Assembly: GCA_012269595.1 (NCBI GenBank)
Contig: JAAXJX010000003.1
Coordinates: 1 to 55,087 of the forward strand
DNA from: Planctomycetia bacterium
Lineage (GTDB): Bacteria; Planctomycetota; UBA8108; UBA1146
Length of the DNA stretch: 55,087 nt
Reading direction: 5' to 3'
Below, in pieces: positions 17,767 to 26,440 of the stretch. Below the pieces are notes generated by a model. The model saw only the letters and a list, made by a program, of their open reading frames with translations. It did no database searches and had not been told where the DNA came from. The position numbers and the translations under genes were made by a program. How positions within the stretch are numbered: position 1 is the stretch's first letter; the number at the start of each line of letters is the position of its first letter.

Positions 17767-19035
17767 TTGGCGAATAATCTGGGTGGCGACCCAATTCGCG
17801 CGGTCAAGAATGTGGATACCGGATCCCATTTCCACCTTCAGTGTGAAGTTGGCACTTTCAGCCAGGGGGACGGAAAATGGCCGAGGGGCGTCTTGCCACG
17901 AGATGTCGTGGGGGCCCCAGACCACTTTGCCGTCGACGAGGATGGAGAAGCGGGCATTGCCGATTTCTGGTTCTTCGTCTCTGGGTTTGGCGCTGGCGTC
18001 CATCCCTGCGAACCCATTCAGGGTCAGGTCTCCGGGCTCGACTTTGAAGGACAAAAGGGAGTTGGAGTGTACTCCGATGCCCTGGTCAAAACTTCTTGCT
18101 CCAATGGTCAATGGAGAGCCCAGGACATTCCGATTCTTCTGCCAACTCCAGGGGAACCAGCGACCTTCTCCCAATCCCTCGACCACTTCGATCGGCGTGC
18201 GATCTGTCAGAGAGACCACGCGGTCATTGGCGAAGTTGATTCGCAATATCCTGTCGACGGGAATACGTAACTCCTGTCCGCTGCCGGTACGGAGGCGAAC
18301 CTCTTCCGTATCGAGTTTCAGCAGAGTGCCTTTGGGCGTGCTTCCGTCCCGGGTCATGACGTCGATGGAGAGGCCGTTATCCCCGGGATCTGCGGCCTCG
18401 TCATCGAGCGCAACCAACTGAAATGCACGGACTTTGGCCCACTCGATTTTCAAGAGACCCAACGATTCGTCGTCAAAGGTGATCTGATTCATGTCGAGCG
18501 ATTCGAGTATTCCCGTCAGCTTTGCTCCATCTGCTGTCAGCAGGAAATCACTGTCTGTCGAGCCTTCCCCCAATTCAGCCTCGTCCACTCCGTTCGCGAG
18601 ATATTTCTCGATCGATTCGAGGGGAAGCTCAAGGACTTGCGTCAGGCTGGGTGAGTTCCAATAAATCTGATCTCCACCATCCAGTCTCCGCAGATCGAAA
18701 CGGCCTCTCCATGATCCCCCCTCACGGAGTATCAGGTTTGCAGAGGCACTGGATTCAGCCACTTTTCCAGAGAATTCAATCTGTACCAGATCTTCCAGGG
18801 AAGCGATCGCCTCTCCCATTTTCAATGTAGAGGTCTCGGGGGTAATGGTGGCAAGAGTGCTTTGGTACTTTCCCTCAAGAGTTTGGTAGACCACAGGGAT
18901 TTCACGAAGTCCGGATTCCTGGGCCGTGATTTCCATGGTCCATGAAGGGAGACTCAGGAAGGTCAGAAGAAACAGGGCAATCGGCCTGATTTCCAATTTC
19001 GGTCGTGGCTCAGAGGTCAATCGGGAATGATCCAT
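17764..19035 (-). CDS. Exported NPCBM-domain protein
   Basis: A 423-residue protein with a signal peptide (LEIRPIALFLLTFLSLPSW). The C-terminal 140 residues match an NPCBM/NEW2 jelly-roll (FDQGIGVHSNSLLSF, LNGFAGMDA), usually a galactose-type carbohydrate-binding domain on secreted enzymes. The middle has two short beta repeats, DGAKLTGILESLDMNQITF and DGSTPKGTLLKLDTEEVRL, of a type also seen in the TPR protein at 43462. No catalytic domain is visible. ATG 19035 has GGAG 9 nt upstream; ATG 19050 is an alternative. It probably sits at the cell surface and binds glycans. Confidence 0.85.
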   Translation of the reverse strand: MDHSRLTSEPRPKLEIRPIALFLLTFLSLPSWTMEITAQESGLREIPVVYQTLEGKYQSTLATITPETSTLKMGEAIASLEDLVQIEFSGKVAESSASANLILREGGSWRGRFDLRRLDGGDQIYWNSPSLTQVLELPLESIEKYLANGVDEAELGEGSTDSDFLLTADGAKLTGILESLDMNQITFDDESLGLLKIEWAKVRAFQLVALDDEAADPGDNGLSIDVMTRDGSTPKGTLLKLDTEEVRLRTGSGQELRIPVDRILRINFANDRVVSLTDRTPIEVVEGLGEGRWFPWSWQKNRNVLGSPLTIGARSFDQGIGVHSNSLLSFKVEPGDLTLNGFAGMDASAKPRDEEPEIGNARFSILVDGKVVWGPHDISWQDAPRPFSVPLAESANFTLKVEMGSGIHILDRANWVATQIIRQ

Positions 19036-19140
19036 CGACGGTATCTCCATTCTGCGTTGAGCACTTGCGGGAATTTGAATCACTATCGTCGGGGTATGAA
19101 GTTCCCGCCGCTGATTTACCTCCCTGATCAAGGGTGCTTC

Positions 19141-19169
19141 TTGACCGGGGTAATCCCGTCACCTATTCT
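19141..19169 (+). promoter_or_regulatory. Candidate promoter upstream of the SPOR-like gene
   Basis: TTGACC (19141-19146) and TATTCT (19164-19169) are spaced by 17 nt, leaving a leader of about 100 nt. Confidence 0.5.
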
Positions 19170-19274
19170 TCGACATTGAACATCTTTCTCAAGGTCAGAA
19201 ATGCCCTGTTTTGTTTCCGGGGCCAGAAATTGTCATTGTGAAAGGATGTTTTTGGACTCAGGGGAAGCCAATCG

Positions 19275-20189
19275 GTGCCTGTCACCGTAATAGGGGGAAG
19301 CTTGTCGAAAAAAGGGCAAGGTACAGGGGGAAAAAACAGGGTTCGGGTCTCTTCGGAGCCGGAATCGAGCATCCCCAAAGTTCCTGGGCGTGCCGAATCT
19401 TCACCGGCCTCGACCAAAGATTCGGCGGGTCGCAGGGGGCAATCCAGATCCCGTGTACAACTGGATCCCGCACCTGTTCAAAGGCGACTTCCGGATATCC
19501 CGGATGAAGTGTCCTCCTCTCCTTCAACTCGTCAATCTCCCCCGAACAAAGGCTGGAATTCGACCCTCGAGATACGCCTGTCCACTCTAGTGGTGTTTGC
19601 GATCGGATTTGTCGTCCTTCTGTGCCTGGCATTTGTCGGCGGCAGATCTTCTGTTCCTGATCGTCCCCTGGCTGCGACCGGTGTAGAGGCGCCTCTTGAC
19701 GATCAGTGGCCGGTGATCAATCCCGAGCCAAAGGCGGAACCTGACATTCGCAATCCTCAAAATGCTGAGGGTGAGTCTGTGGAGGTGAACGCCATTGACC
19801 CTGCTGATTCTTCCATGGCTGTCGTTGCTGAAGCAGAAGAAGACTTTGTCCCCATCGAGATCGACCAGAAATTATGGGCGGTCATGGTCGGGCAAAAATT
19901 GTCCGCAGAGGTAGAAATCATCGATCAACTTCTGGCTTATGTGGATTCTGGTCTGACAGATGCCGTATCGAGAATCCGGGTTCGTGAAAAGCGGTCCGGC
20001 ATCAAGCGATACGATGTCTATGTTGGCCCATTTACTACCAAGGAAGAAGCCCGCAAAGCCTATGACCAGTTGTTGGGGCTGCGGTCGACATTGGGGATTC
20101 GTTTTGCGGATGTCTATATCACACAAATGAATTTCTCTCCTGAAGAATTGGAGAACCTCTCTCCGCCGGTAAAGAACCTGGGAGAGTGA
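19275..20189 (+). CDS. Single-pass membrane protein with SPOR-like C-terminal domain
   Basis: A protein of 304 residues. The first 95 residues are basic and Ser/Pro-rich, predicted cytoplasmic and disordered. A membrane helix is near 100-122 (TLVVFAIGFVVLLCLAFVGG). An acidic linker follows. The last 85 residues (WAVMVGQKLSAEVEI to VYITQ) have the WAVxVG start and the YDVYVGPFTTKEEARKAYDQL strand-helix pattern of a SPOR fold, which binds denuded peptidoglycan at division sites. Start is uncertain: GTG 19275, or TTG 19302 which has GGGGGAAG just upstream. Stop is 6 nt before the DUF89 gene. Confidence 0.75.
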   Translation: MPVTVIGGSLSKKGQGTGGKNRVRVSSEPESSIPKVPGRAESSPASTKDSAGRRGQSRSRVQLDPAPVQRRLPDIPDEVSSSPSTRQSPPNKGWNSTLEIRLSTLVVFAIGFVVLLCLAFVGGRSSVPDRPLAATGVEAPLDDQWPVINPEPKAEPDIRNPQNAEGESVEVNAIDPADSSMAVVAEAEEDFVPIEIDQKLWAVMVGQKLSAEVEIIDQLLAYVDSGLTDAVSRIRVREKRSGIKRYDVYVGPFTTKEEARKAYDQLLGLRSTLGIRFADVYITQMNFSPEELENLSPPVKNLGE

Positions 20190-20195
20190 GATTGC

Positions 20196-21074
20196 ATGGG
20201 ACGGTTTGATCCCCGCTGCTACCCCTGCGCATTGCGTCGGGCCCTGTGTACTGCGGAAAAAGTCAGTGACGATGCCTGGTTGCAGCACAAGGTTCTCGAC
20301 GAGGCGATGAGGCACCTCTCTGACGTGGAATCCCATCTTCCTCCCGCGGAGGTCATCGGCGACTTGCTCGGTGCGGTCCACGAAGTTTTGGGGACGGGGG
20401 ATCCCTGGAAAAAACAGAGAGATCAATGGGTCCAGGAAATGGTGGAGGCTTATCCGGATCTGAAAGCCCGGGTCCTCGCGGACGAAGACCCTTTGGGGCG
20501 TGCGCTGTTGATGTCCGCTCGATCCAATGTCTTTGCCAACGAAATCCAGAGCACGCACTCGATTCGACAGGATCTGCAAAAACTCGGTCTGAGAGAATCA
20601 GATATGGCGGACCTGGAGTTTCGTCATGATGACCGCACAGATTTTGAAAAACGTCTGAAAACCTCGAAGAACCTCGTTTTCGTTCATGACACCGCTCCAG
20701 AAGTGGCAGCGGATCTGGTCCTGATCGACCAGCTTCGACAAAAGAATACCCAGCTCCAGATCACCCATCTCGTCAAGAGCTCTCCACTGGCTCTTCATGA
20801 TGTCGGAGACCTCCTCGCGGACTCCGGGCCTTTGGAGGCTTTGGGGAGTGTTCTTTCCATCGGCAACAGGCTTGGGGTTTCTGCGGATGAATGGGAACCG
20901 GAAGTGGCAGAGGCCATGGAATCTGCAGACCTGATAGTCCTCAAGGGCGCGTCCCATTTACAAACTCTGGAATCAGACAAGTGGCCTGCATTCGGTTTGT
21001 TCCGTGCAAAATGTCCGGTGACGGCTTCCTCCTATCACTGTTCCATCGGAGACCTGATTTTTATCCGTTTCTGA
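20196..21074 (+). CDS. DUF89 (ARMT1-like) family protein with altered metal site
   Basis: A 292-residue protein of the metal-dependent damage-control phosphatase family, which removes phosphate from damaged sugar metabolites. The N-terminal CYPCALRRAL pair of cysteines, the DPW and SARSNVFANEI regions and the C-terminal ADLIVLKGASHLQTL fit the family. The usual DNAGE loop is HDTAPEVAADL here, and the following ND is HD (LALHDVGDLL). The conserved asparagines that help hold the metal are therefore changed, and activity may be lost or shifted. ATG 20196 follows GGGAGAGTGAG; the gene is co-transcribed with the SPOR-like gene. Confidence 0.75.
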   Translation: MGRFDPRCYPCALRRALCTAEKVSDDAWLQHKVLDEAMRHLSDVESHLPPAEVIGDLLGAVHEVLGTGDPWKKQRDQWVQEMVEAYPDLKARVLADEDPLGRALLMSARSNVFANEIQSTHSIRQDLQKLGLRESDMADLEFRHDDRTDFEKRLKTSKNLVFVHDTAPEVAADLVLIDQLRQKNTQLQITHLVKSSPLALHDVGDLLADSGPLEALGSVLSIGNRLGVSADEWEPEVAEAMESADLIVLKGASHLQTLESDKWPAFGLFRAKCPVTASSYHCSIGDLIFIRF

Positions 21075-21110
21075 TGGCTGGCCTTGTAATTCGCCATGCA
21101 TGGAATCCTG

Positions 21111-21131
21111 AGGGCAATACTGCCCTATTTT
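21111..21131 (+). terminator. Weak Rho-independent terminator
   Basis: A 6-bp stem AGGGCA-ATAC-TGCCCT followed by ATTTTG lies 37 nt after the DUF89 gene and before a new promoter. Confidence 0.45.
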
Positions 21132-21154
21132 GCCTTTAATCCGTCCCTGCTTCG

Positions 21155-21185
21155 TTGACAGACCTGAATTGAAGACTTAGTCTTC
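21155..21185 (+). promoter_or_regulatory. Promoter with an operator-like palindrome over the -10 box
   Basis: A consensus TTGACA (21155-21160) is followed 17 nt later by TAGTCT (21178-21183). A perfect 15-base palindrome GAAGACT-T-AGTCTTC (21171-21185) covers the -10 region, where a repressor dimer could block polymerase. The downstream leader is about 145 nt. Confidence 0.5.
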
Positions 21186-21240
21186 TGGGATTGCAGGACT
21201 CCTCTATTGCCTGCAAAGCGACAGCAAGGGGAGTCATGAA

Positions 21241-21300
21241 TTGCACCTGGCAAAATTGCACCTGGCAAATTCACCGGGATTTTTACCGGGAATTTTACTG
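21241..21300 (+). repeat. Short tandem repeats in the leader of the SH3-domain gene
   Basis: Two 15-base copies differing at the last base (TTGCACCTGGCAAAA, TTGCACCTGGCAAAT) are followed by about three 13-base copies (TCACCGGGATTTT, TACCGGGAATTTT, ACTGGGATC). All share an ACC-T/G-GG core followed by an A/T run. Confidence 0.75.
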
Positions 21301-21334
21301 GGATCAGGGCCCAATCGTCGGGAGGGGAGGATCA

Positions 21335-22681
21335 ATGCCACAGCAAATCACCGGATTCACCGAGTTTCATCCTTTTGATTCCTCCTCGGTCCCAGAATCC
21401 CCAATCTCCAGCAAAAACAGCCGCGGGCGACTTTCTCTGTTTATCGCCGGCTTACTGGCTTTTTTGACGGGATTTCAGGCGGATCTTCTGGCCCAGAGTG
21501 CTGACCCCACGCAGTCCCAGCCGACACTGGAACCCTGGCTGGCCAAGGTGACCGGCAAATCGGTCAATCTTCGTGCGGGGGCTTCTACCAATCATTTTGC
21601 CTTTGCTCGCCTGAGCATGGACGCTCCCGTCATTGCCATGGGTGGACGGGGTGATTGGGTCGAGATCGTCGTCCCTTCCGATCAGACGATCTGGATTCAC
21701 GGTGATTTTGTGGAAGAGGCTGGGGAAGAGCGCTTGCGTGTCACGGGAGACCGCGTCCGTTTGCGTTGCACCGCCAGTACCAACCACACTCCATTGGGAT
21801 TGACCGTCATGGGTCAGATCCTCAAACCGACAGGTCAGCGTAAAGCCGATTCGAAAGTTGCTGGTAAAGAGTGGGTGGAAGTTTTCGCTCCACTCAATGC
21901 CCGTGGCTGGATTCACGGCGATTACGTGAAAAGAAGTGATCAGAAAATTGATCCTGCCAGGCTGTCCACTTTGCATGACACCCTGAAGACCCGACCTGGA
22001 AGTTCTACCGGAATTCCTTCTGTTGCCGGAGACGGCAACTCTGCCGGCTCGGAAGTGAAAACTCCCGAAGATGCGGGTGCTGTCCAGGGTGGAAACCCGG
22101 AAGAAGAAGACCAAAGTGGGACGATCAAGATCCCCACATTTGAATCGGAAAGGCTCAAGCAGCTTTTTGAGCAGTTCCAGAAGGAAACAGAAAAGCCCCC
22201 TGTGAAATGGGACTTCTCTGACATCTTCCGCAAGATTCAGGTTTTTGAGACCACGAGTGAGGATCTTGGAGAGATCCGTGTGGTCAAGGATCTTGCACGA
22301 ACCATTAACGAACACTTTGTTCCGCTTCAGCGGAGACTCATCGAAATTGAACGTCAACAAGAAATAGCCCGGGCCAAGCGTGAAAAAGAGCAGGCGCGGG
22401 AAAAGGAAATTTTAAGAAGGACAGGTCACCGCAACACGCCAGGAGATTCCAAATACCAGGCTGTTGGCTGGGTTGTACCACTGGGGAAACACAGAAAAGT
22501 TGAGGCATCACACAAATTGATGAAGGGGAATCAACTCCTCTTTTACCTCAACGGCGAAGATTTGAATCTGGATCAATACGTAAATAAAAGAGTGGGAATT
22601 GTTGGAACGATCAAGGAGCAGGACCCTGAATTGGGGGCAAGGCTTCTGGAAGTTCAAAAGATAGAAATTCTCTCCCGTTAA
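21335..22681 (+). CDS. Exported protein with two bacterial SH3 domains and an OB-like C-terminus
   Basis: A 448-residue protein. A long N-region leads to a hydrophobic signal segment (SLFIAGLLAFLTGFQADLLAQ). Two SH3b domains follow (VTGKSVNLRAGASTNHF to IHGDFV, and VTGDRVRLRCTASTNHT to IHGDYV); each keeps the paired W-E/G-W-I-H-G-D/Y signature. Then come a charged helical linker and a final beta domain (QAVGWVVPLG to VGIVGTIKEQ) resembling an OB fold. SH3b domains usually bind peptidoglycan peptides. ATG 21335 has AGGGGAGGA directly upstream; the longer frame to 21191 runs through the leader repeats and is rejected. Confidence 0.82.
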   Translation: MPQQITGFTEFHPFDSSSVPESPISSKNSRGRLSLFIAGLLAFLTGFQADLLAQSADPTQSQPTLEPWLAKVTGKSVNLRAGASTNHFAFARLSMDAPVIAMGGRGDWVEIVVPSDQTIWIHGDFVEEAGEERLRVTGDRVRLRCTASTNHTPLGLTVMGQILKPTGQRKADSKVAGKEWVEVFAPLNARGWIHGDYVKRSDQKIDPARLSTLHDTLKTRPGSSTGIPSVAGDGNSAGSEVKTPEDAGAVQGGNPEEEDQSGTIKIPTFESERLKQLFEQFQKETEKPPVKWDFSDIFRKIQVFETTSEDLGEIRVVKDLARTINEHFVPLQRRLIEIERQQEIARAKREKEQAREKEILRRTGHRNTPGDSKYQAVGWVVPLGKHRKVEASHKLMKGNQLLFYLNGEDLNLDQYVNKRVGIVGTIKEQDPELGARLLEVQKIEILSR

Positions 22682-22702
22682 GATCTGATTCGCTGCTGTT
22701 TC

Positions 22703-22727
22703 CCTGCAGATCCTTCTGCAGGAGGAA
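22703..22727 (+). promoter_or_regulatory. Hairpin overlapping the Shine-Dalgarno of rny
   Basis: CCTGCAG (22703-22709) pairs with CTGCAGG (22716-22722) around a 6-base loop. The last two G residues of the stem are the start of the GGAGGA ribosome-binding site. Confidence 0.5.
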
Positions 22728-22729
22728 TC

Positions 22730-24277
22730 TTGGGTGAATTTGATAGCTACATCGGTCCTGTGCTGATCCTTGTAGGTCTCGTCATCATTTATATTTTTGG
22801 TACTCGTCACACTGCACGTGTAAAGGCGGAGGGGGATAAAATCCTCACAGATGCCCGAGCCGAGGCAGAGAGACTTCGTACCGAGAGCCGCGATGAGACC
22901 CAAAGCTGGGCTTCCCAACAACGCGATGAAGTCAAGAAAGAGGTCCGTGAAGCTCGCAAGGAGATCAAGGACTCTGATCGTGAGTTGCGAAAACGGGAAG
23001 ACAAACTGGATCGGAGAATGGATCTTCTTTCAAAGAAAGAGTCCAACCTTGAATCCAAAGAGGGCGACCTGGACCAGCGTTCGAGTCGTATTCAGAACCG
23101 GGAATCAGAGATTGATGATCTGATCGAACAACAACGTGAAAACCTTGAGCGTGTTGCCGGTATGTCCCGGGAAGAAGCTCGAGAGAATCTGCTTGAAAGT
23201 ATGAAACAGGAGGTCGAGCACGAGGGCGACCAAATGATCCAGCGGATGGTGGAGCGTGTCAAAGATCAGGCTGAAACCAAAAGCAAGAACATCCTCGCTT
23301 CTACTCTTCAGCGCATCTCTTCTACTTATTGCCAGGAATCCACGGTGACCAGTGTTGAGATCGCATCCGATGACATGAAGGGGAGAATCATCGGCCGTGA
23401 AGGTCGTAACATTCGTGCTTTCGAAAAGTCTACTGGAGTTGACGTCATCGTTGACGACAGTCCGGGAGTGATCACCCTTTCCTGCTTCGATCCGATTCGC
23501 CGGGAAATGGGTTCCAGAGCTCTGAGCAAGTTGCTTCAGGACGGCAGGATTCACCCCAGCCGTATCGAGGAGATCGTTGCCGAGACAAAAAAATCGCTCA
23601 ACGAGGAGATCCAGAAGGCCGGGGTCCAGGTCTCTTATGATCTTGACCTTCCGGGTATCCATCCCAAGTTGGTGACCCTTTTGGGACGTTTGCGTTACCG
23701 CACCTCCTACAGTCAAAACGTTCTTTCCCACTCGGTTGAAGTGGCGAATATCTGCGGCATGGTTGCCGCAGAATTCGGCTTGGATCAGACTCTGGCCAAA
23801 AGATGTGGCTTGTTCCACGATTTGGGCAAGGCGGTCGACCATCAATTTGAGGGAGGGCACCCGGAGATCGGTGCCACGATCCTCAAGCGTTACGACGAAG
23901 CTCCTGAGGTGGTGAATGCTGCCGCAAGTCATCACAATGACGTACCTCAAGAAAGCATTTATGCCGTTCTGACGCAGGTGGCCGACTCCATTTCCGGAAG
24001 TCGCCCAGGTGCCCGAGGTGAGTCGCTTGATCGATACATCGAGCGGCTTGAGAAGCTTGAGGGCCTCGTGAATTCCTTCGCAGGGGTTTCCAATGCACAG
24101 GCGATCCAGGCCGGCCGTGAAGTTCGGGTCTTTGTCAATGCCCACAAGATCAACGATAAAAAAGCCACACGACTCGCTCATGATATCGCCAAGGAGATTG
24201 AGGATCAGTTGACCTACCCTGGTGAGATCAAGATTACTCTGATTCGGGAAACCCGGGTTGTCGAATATGCCAGATAG
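22730..24277 (+). CDS. rny: Ribonuclease Y
   Basis: A 515-residue membrane-anchored endoribonuclease that starts bulk mRNA decay. It has an N-terminal helix (IGPVLILVGLVIIYIFG), a long coiled coil (residues 30-190, Glu/Arg-rich), a KH domain with IIGREGRNIRAFE, and an HD domain with SHSVEVA and GLFHDLGKAVDHQ. The end ITLIRETRVVEYAR is typical. Length matches the B. subtilis enzyme (about 520). Start TTG 22730 follows a full AGGAGGA. A hairpin overlaps that site. It is followed, overlapping, by a YmdB-type phosphodiesterase gene as in Firmicutes, a conserved synteny. Confidence 0.96.
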   Translation: MGEFDSYIGPVLILVGLVIIYIFGTRHTARVKAEGDKILTDARAEAERLRTESRDETQSWASQQRDEVKKEVREARKEIKDSDRELRKREDKLDRRMDLLSKKESNLESKEGDLDQRSSRIQNRESEIDDLIEQQRENLERVAGMSREEARENLLESMKQEVEHEGDQMIQRMVERVKDQAETKSKNILASTLQRISSTYCQESTVTSVEIASDDMKGRIIGREGRNIRAFEKSTGVDVIVDDSPGVITLSCFDPIRREMGSRALSKLLQDGRIHPSRIEEIVAETKKSLNEEIQKAGVQVSYDLDLPGIHPKLVTLLGRLRYRTSYSQNVLSHSVEVANICGMVAAEFGLDQTLAKRCGLFHDLGKAVDHQFEGGHPEIGATILKRYDEAPEVVNAAASHHNDVPQESIYAVLTQVADSISGSRPGARGESLDRYIERLEKLEGLVNSFAGVSNAQAIQAGREVRVFVNAHKINDKKATRLAHDIAKEIEDQLTYPGEIKITLIRETRVVEYAR

Positions 24278-25106
24278 TAAAGGCGTTCTGCGACTGTTAC
24301 TGATCGGGGATATTGTGGGTCGACCAGGCCGGCGCGTGGCGCAGGATTGGTTGCCTGAGTTGCGAGACAGTTGGCAACTGGATGCCATTATTGCCAATGC
24401 CGAAAACTCTGCGGCGGGATCCGGGATTACCGAGAAGATATACGGCGAACTGAAAAGTGCCGGTGTGGACATGATGTCTCTGGGAGATCATGCATGGAAA
24501 CGGAAAGACAATCTTTCCGTCTTGGCTGATCACCCGGATTGCATTCGTCCCATGAATTACCCGGAATCATCTGCGGGTCACGGGAGCCATGTTTTCGAGA
24601 TCGCTTCGGGCATCAAAATCGCTTACACGATTGTACTGGGACGTGTCTTTATGGATCCGGTCGATTGTCCATATCGCTCTGTAGATCAATGGCTCGATTC
24701 TCTCGACGATGATGTGACAATTCGGATCGTGGAATTCCATGGTGAGGCGACCAGTGAAAAGCAGGCTGCGGGTTGGCATCTTGATGGTCGGGCGACAGCC
24801 GTTGTCGGTTCTCACACTCATGTCCAGACTGCTGACGCCAGAGTGTTGCCGCAGGGAACCGGCTATATTTCAGATCTCGGGATGACTGGACCCTATGATG
24901 GAGTGATTGGTCGCGAAGCGAGTCCAGTCCTGCACAAGCTGCTCACCTCCATGCACGCTCCTTTTACCGTGGCCGAGGCCAATGCTCATCTCTGTGGTGT
25001 GCTGTTGGAGGTGGATTCCGGTTCGGGGCGTTGTCTGTCTATTCAACCTGTCGATTTGCCAGAGAGTGATATCGGCCACTTCAGCCATGAATTTGTTCAG
25101 CGGTAA
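24267..25106 (+). CDS. ymdB: YmdB-family metallophosphoesterase
   Basis: A 279-residue calcineurin-like phosphoesterase; the B. subtilis homologue hydrolyses cAMP and acts on cell-fate control. Motifs present are LLIGDIVGRPGRR, NAENSAAGSGITEKIY, EFHGEATSEKQAAGW and VVGSHTHVQTADARVLP, so most of the binuclear metal ligands are kept. The motif usually GNH reads GDH here (SLGDHAWKRK), replacing a metal-binding Asn by Asp. ATG 24267 lies inside the 3' end of rny (11-nt overlap); TTG 24258 is an alternative. No strong ribosome-binding site is seen, so coupling to rny is likely. Confidence 0.9.
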   Translation: MPDSKGVLRLLLIGDIVGRPGRRVAQDWLPELRDSWQLDAIIANAENSAAGSGITEKIYGELKSAGVDMMSLGDHAWKRKDNLSVLADHPDCIRPMNYPESSAGHGSHVFEIASGIKIAYTIVLGRVFMDPVDCPYRSVDQWLDSLDDDVTIRIVEFHGEATSEKQAAGWHLDGRATAVVGSHTHVQTADARVLPQGTGYISDLGMTGPYDGVIGREASPVLHKLLTSMHAPFTVAEANAHLCGVLLEVDSGSGRCLSIQPVDLPESDIGHFSHEFVQR

Positions 25107-25188
25107 ATTTTCGTCTTCAATATTTCTGCCGATTTTTCCCTCCCATCGCTAAAATGTGATCTCTGGCCATTTGAGAGGGAGAACATCT

Positions 25189-25647
25189 TTGCGGTTGCTG
25201 ATTCAGCGTGTTTCTGACGCCAGTGTGGAAGTATCCGGTGAAACAGTCGGCTCTATTGGAAAGGGCTTGCTGGTGTTCGTCGGATTTGGCAAGAAGTCCG
25301 CAGAGAGAGACATCCCCTGGATGGTTGAGAAGTTGAATGGACTACGGATATTCCCCGATTCCGAAGGTCATATGAATCTGAATATTCATGAGACCTCCGG
25401 CGAAATTCTTGTCGTGAGTCAGTTCACGCTTTACGGCAGTTGCCAGAAAGGCCGTCGCCCATCCTTTGAGCCTGCCATGCCTCCCGGGGAAGCAGAGATG
25501 TTTTACGATCGATTTGTTCAGCTGCTGAGGGAGTCTTTCGGACCAACGATTCAAACCGGTGTTTTCGGGGCTGATATGCAAGTGTCTCTGACCAATGACG
25601 GTCCTGTCACTTTCTGGCTGGAAAGGGAGTCAGGGAGCGATGTCTGA
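25189..25647 (+). CDS. dtd: D-aminoacyl-tRNA deacylase
   Basis: A 152-residue proofreading enzyme that removes D-amino acids from mischarged tRNAs. Both active-site motifs are intact: VVSQFTLYGSCQKGRRPSFE and GADMQVSLTNDGPVTFWLE (the Gly-x-Pro-like GPVT). The start is TTG 25189, giving MRLLIQRVSDASV, preceded by AGGGAG; the upstream GTG at 25156 would add eleven poorly conserved residues. It overlaps the next gene by 8 nt. Confidence 0.95.
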   Translation: MRLLIQRVSDASVEVSGETVGSIGKGLLVFVGFGKKSAERDIPWMVEKLNGLRIFPDSEGHMNLNIHETSGEILVVSQFTLYGSCQKGRRPSFEPAMPPGEAEMFYDRFVQLLRESFGPTIQTGVFGADMQVSLTNDGPVTFWLERESGSDV

Positions 25648-26440
25648 GTTTCTTGACTACTACTCCGTATTGGGTCTCGACATGGATTGCTCCCATGATC
25701 AGATCAAAAAAGCCTTTCGTAAAAAGCTTCTTGAAGTCCACCCCGACAAGTCTGCTTTTCCCAGAGATCCTGAGGAGATGCGAAGGCTTCTCGAGGCACA
25801 CGACATCTTGTCCGATACCGACAGTCGTCACCGATACGATCAGATGTGGAACATCGTCTTCCGTGAGGAGCTGCTCGACAAAACTCCCCATGTGACCGAT
25901 AGCGAGCGTCCCGCTGCCAGAGCGAGAAGTATTCTTTTCCTGTTGCTGGAACAAAGGCAACGGGAGGCTGTCCAGCGGTTGGAAGATCTGGGACCTGGTG
26001 CCAGATTGTTTCTGAAAAAGCACCTGACCGATGATGAGTTTGTAGATTCCTGCTTTTTGATTGGCGAGTACCACGAAGGTATCAGCCAAAAATCTCGGGC
26101 GTTGGAGTGGTATGAGGATCTCCTGCGCACCGAGGCTCGCAGGCAAAATCACCGCCCTTGTTATCCAGAGGCCGTTGATCGAGCAAAAAAGCTGTTGCTG
26201 AAAAAAACCAACAAGGTTTCAGATCCTCGGGTCTCTCTGGAGTACTTGCGCAGGGCGGAGCAGCTGGGTCTTGATCGGCAATCCCGTGGCGAGGTAGCCC
26301 GGAAGAGGGCACGCTGTTATCTGGACATGGGAATGAAGGTCGAGGCCGGCAAACATTTGACCGAAGCAGTTCGAATCTCGCCATCTTCCAAGGCATTAAG
26401 GGAATTGATGGTGGAGCTGGATGGGTATTGGGATGAGTGA
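25640..26440 (+). CDS. J-domain (DnaJ-like) protein with helical repeat tail
   Basis: A 266-residue protein. The J domain occupies residues 1-70 (FLDYYSVLGLDMDCSHDQIKKAFRKKLLEVHPDKS), with the HPD that stimulates Hsp70. There is no Gly/Phe-rich or zinc region, so it is not a canonical DnaJ. Residues 90-266 are helical, probably TPR-like (ALEWYEDLLR, ARCYLDMGMKVEAGKHLTEAVRISP). It overlaps dtd (ATGTCTGA) and the next gene (ATGAGTGA) by 8 nt each, so all are translated together. A specialised Hsp70 co-chaperone role is likely; the client is unknown. Confidence 0.85.
   Translation: MSEFLDYYSVLGLDMDCSHDQIKKAFRKKLLEVHPDKSAFPRDPEEMRRLLEAHDILSDTDSRHRYDQMWNIVFREELLDKTPHVTDSERPAARARSILFLLLEQRQREAVQRLEDLGPGARLFLKKHLTDDEFVDSCFLIGEYHEGISQKSRALEWYEDLLRTEARRQNHRPCYPEAVDRAKKLLLKKTNKVSDPRVSLEYLRRAEQLGLDRQSRGEVARKRARCYLDMGMKVEAGKHLTEAVRISPSSKALRELMVELDGYWDE

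Noticed and set aside
23105-24472. Long minus-strand open frame of 455 codons
   Set aside because: It lies opposite rny and ymdB, which are certain; a mirror of biased codon use.
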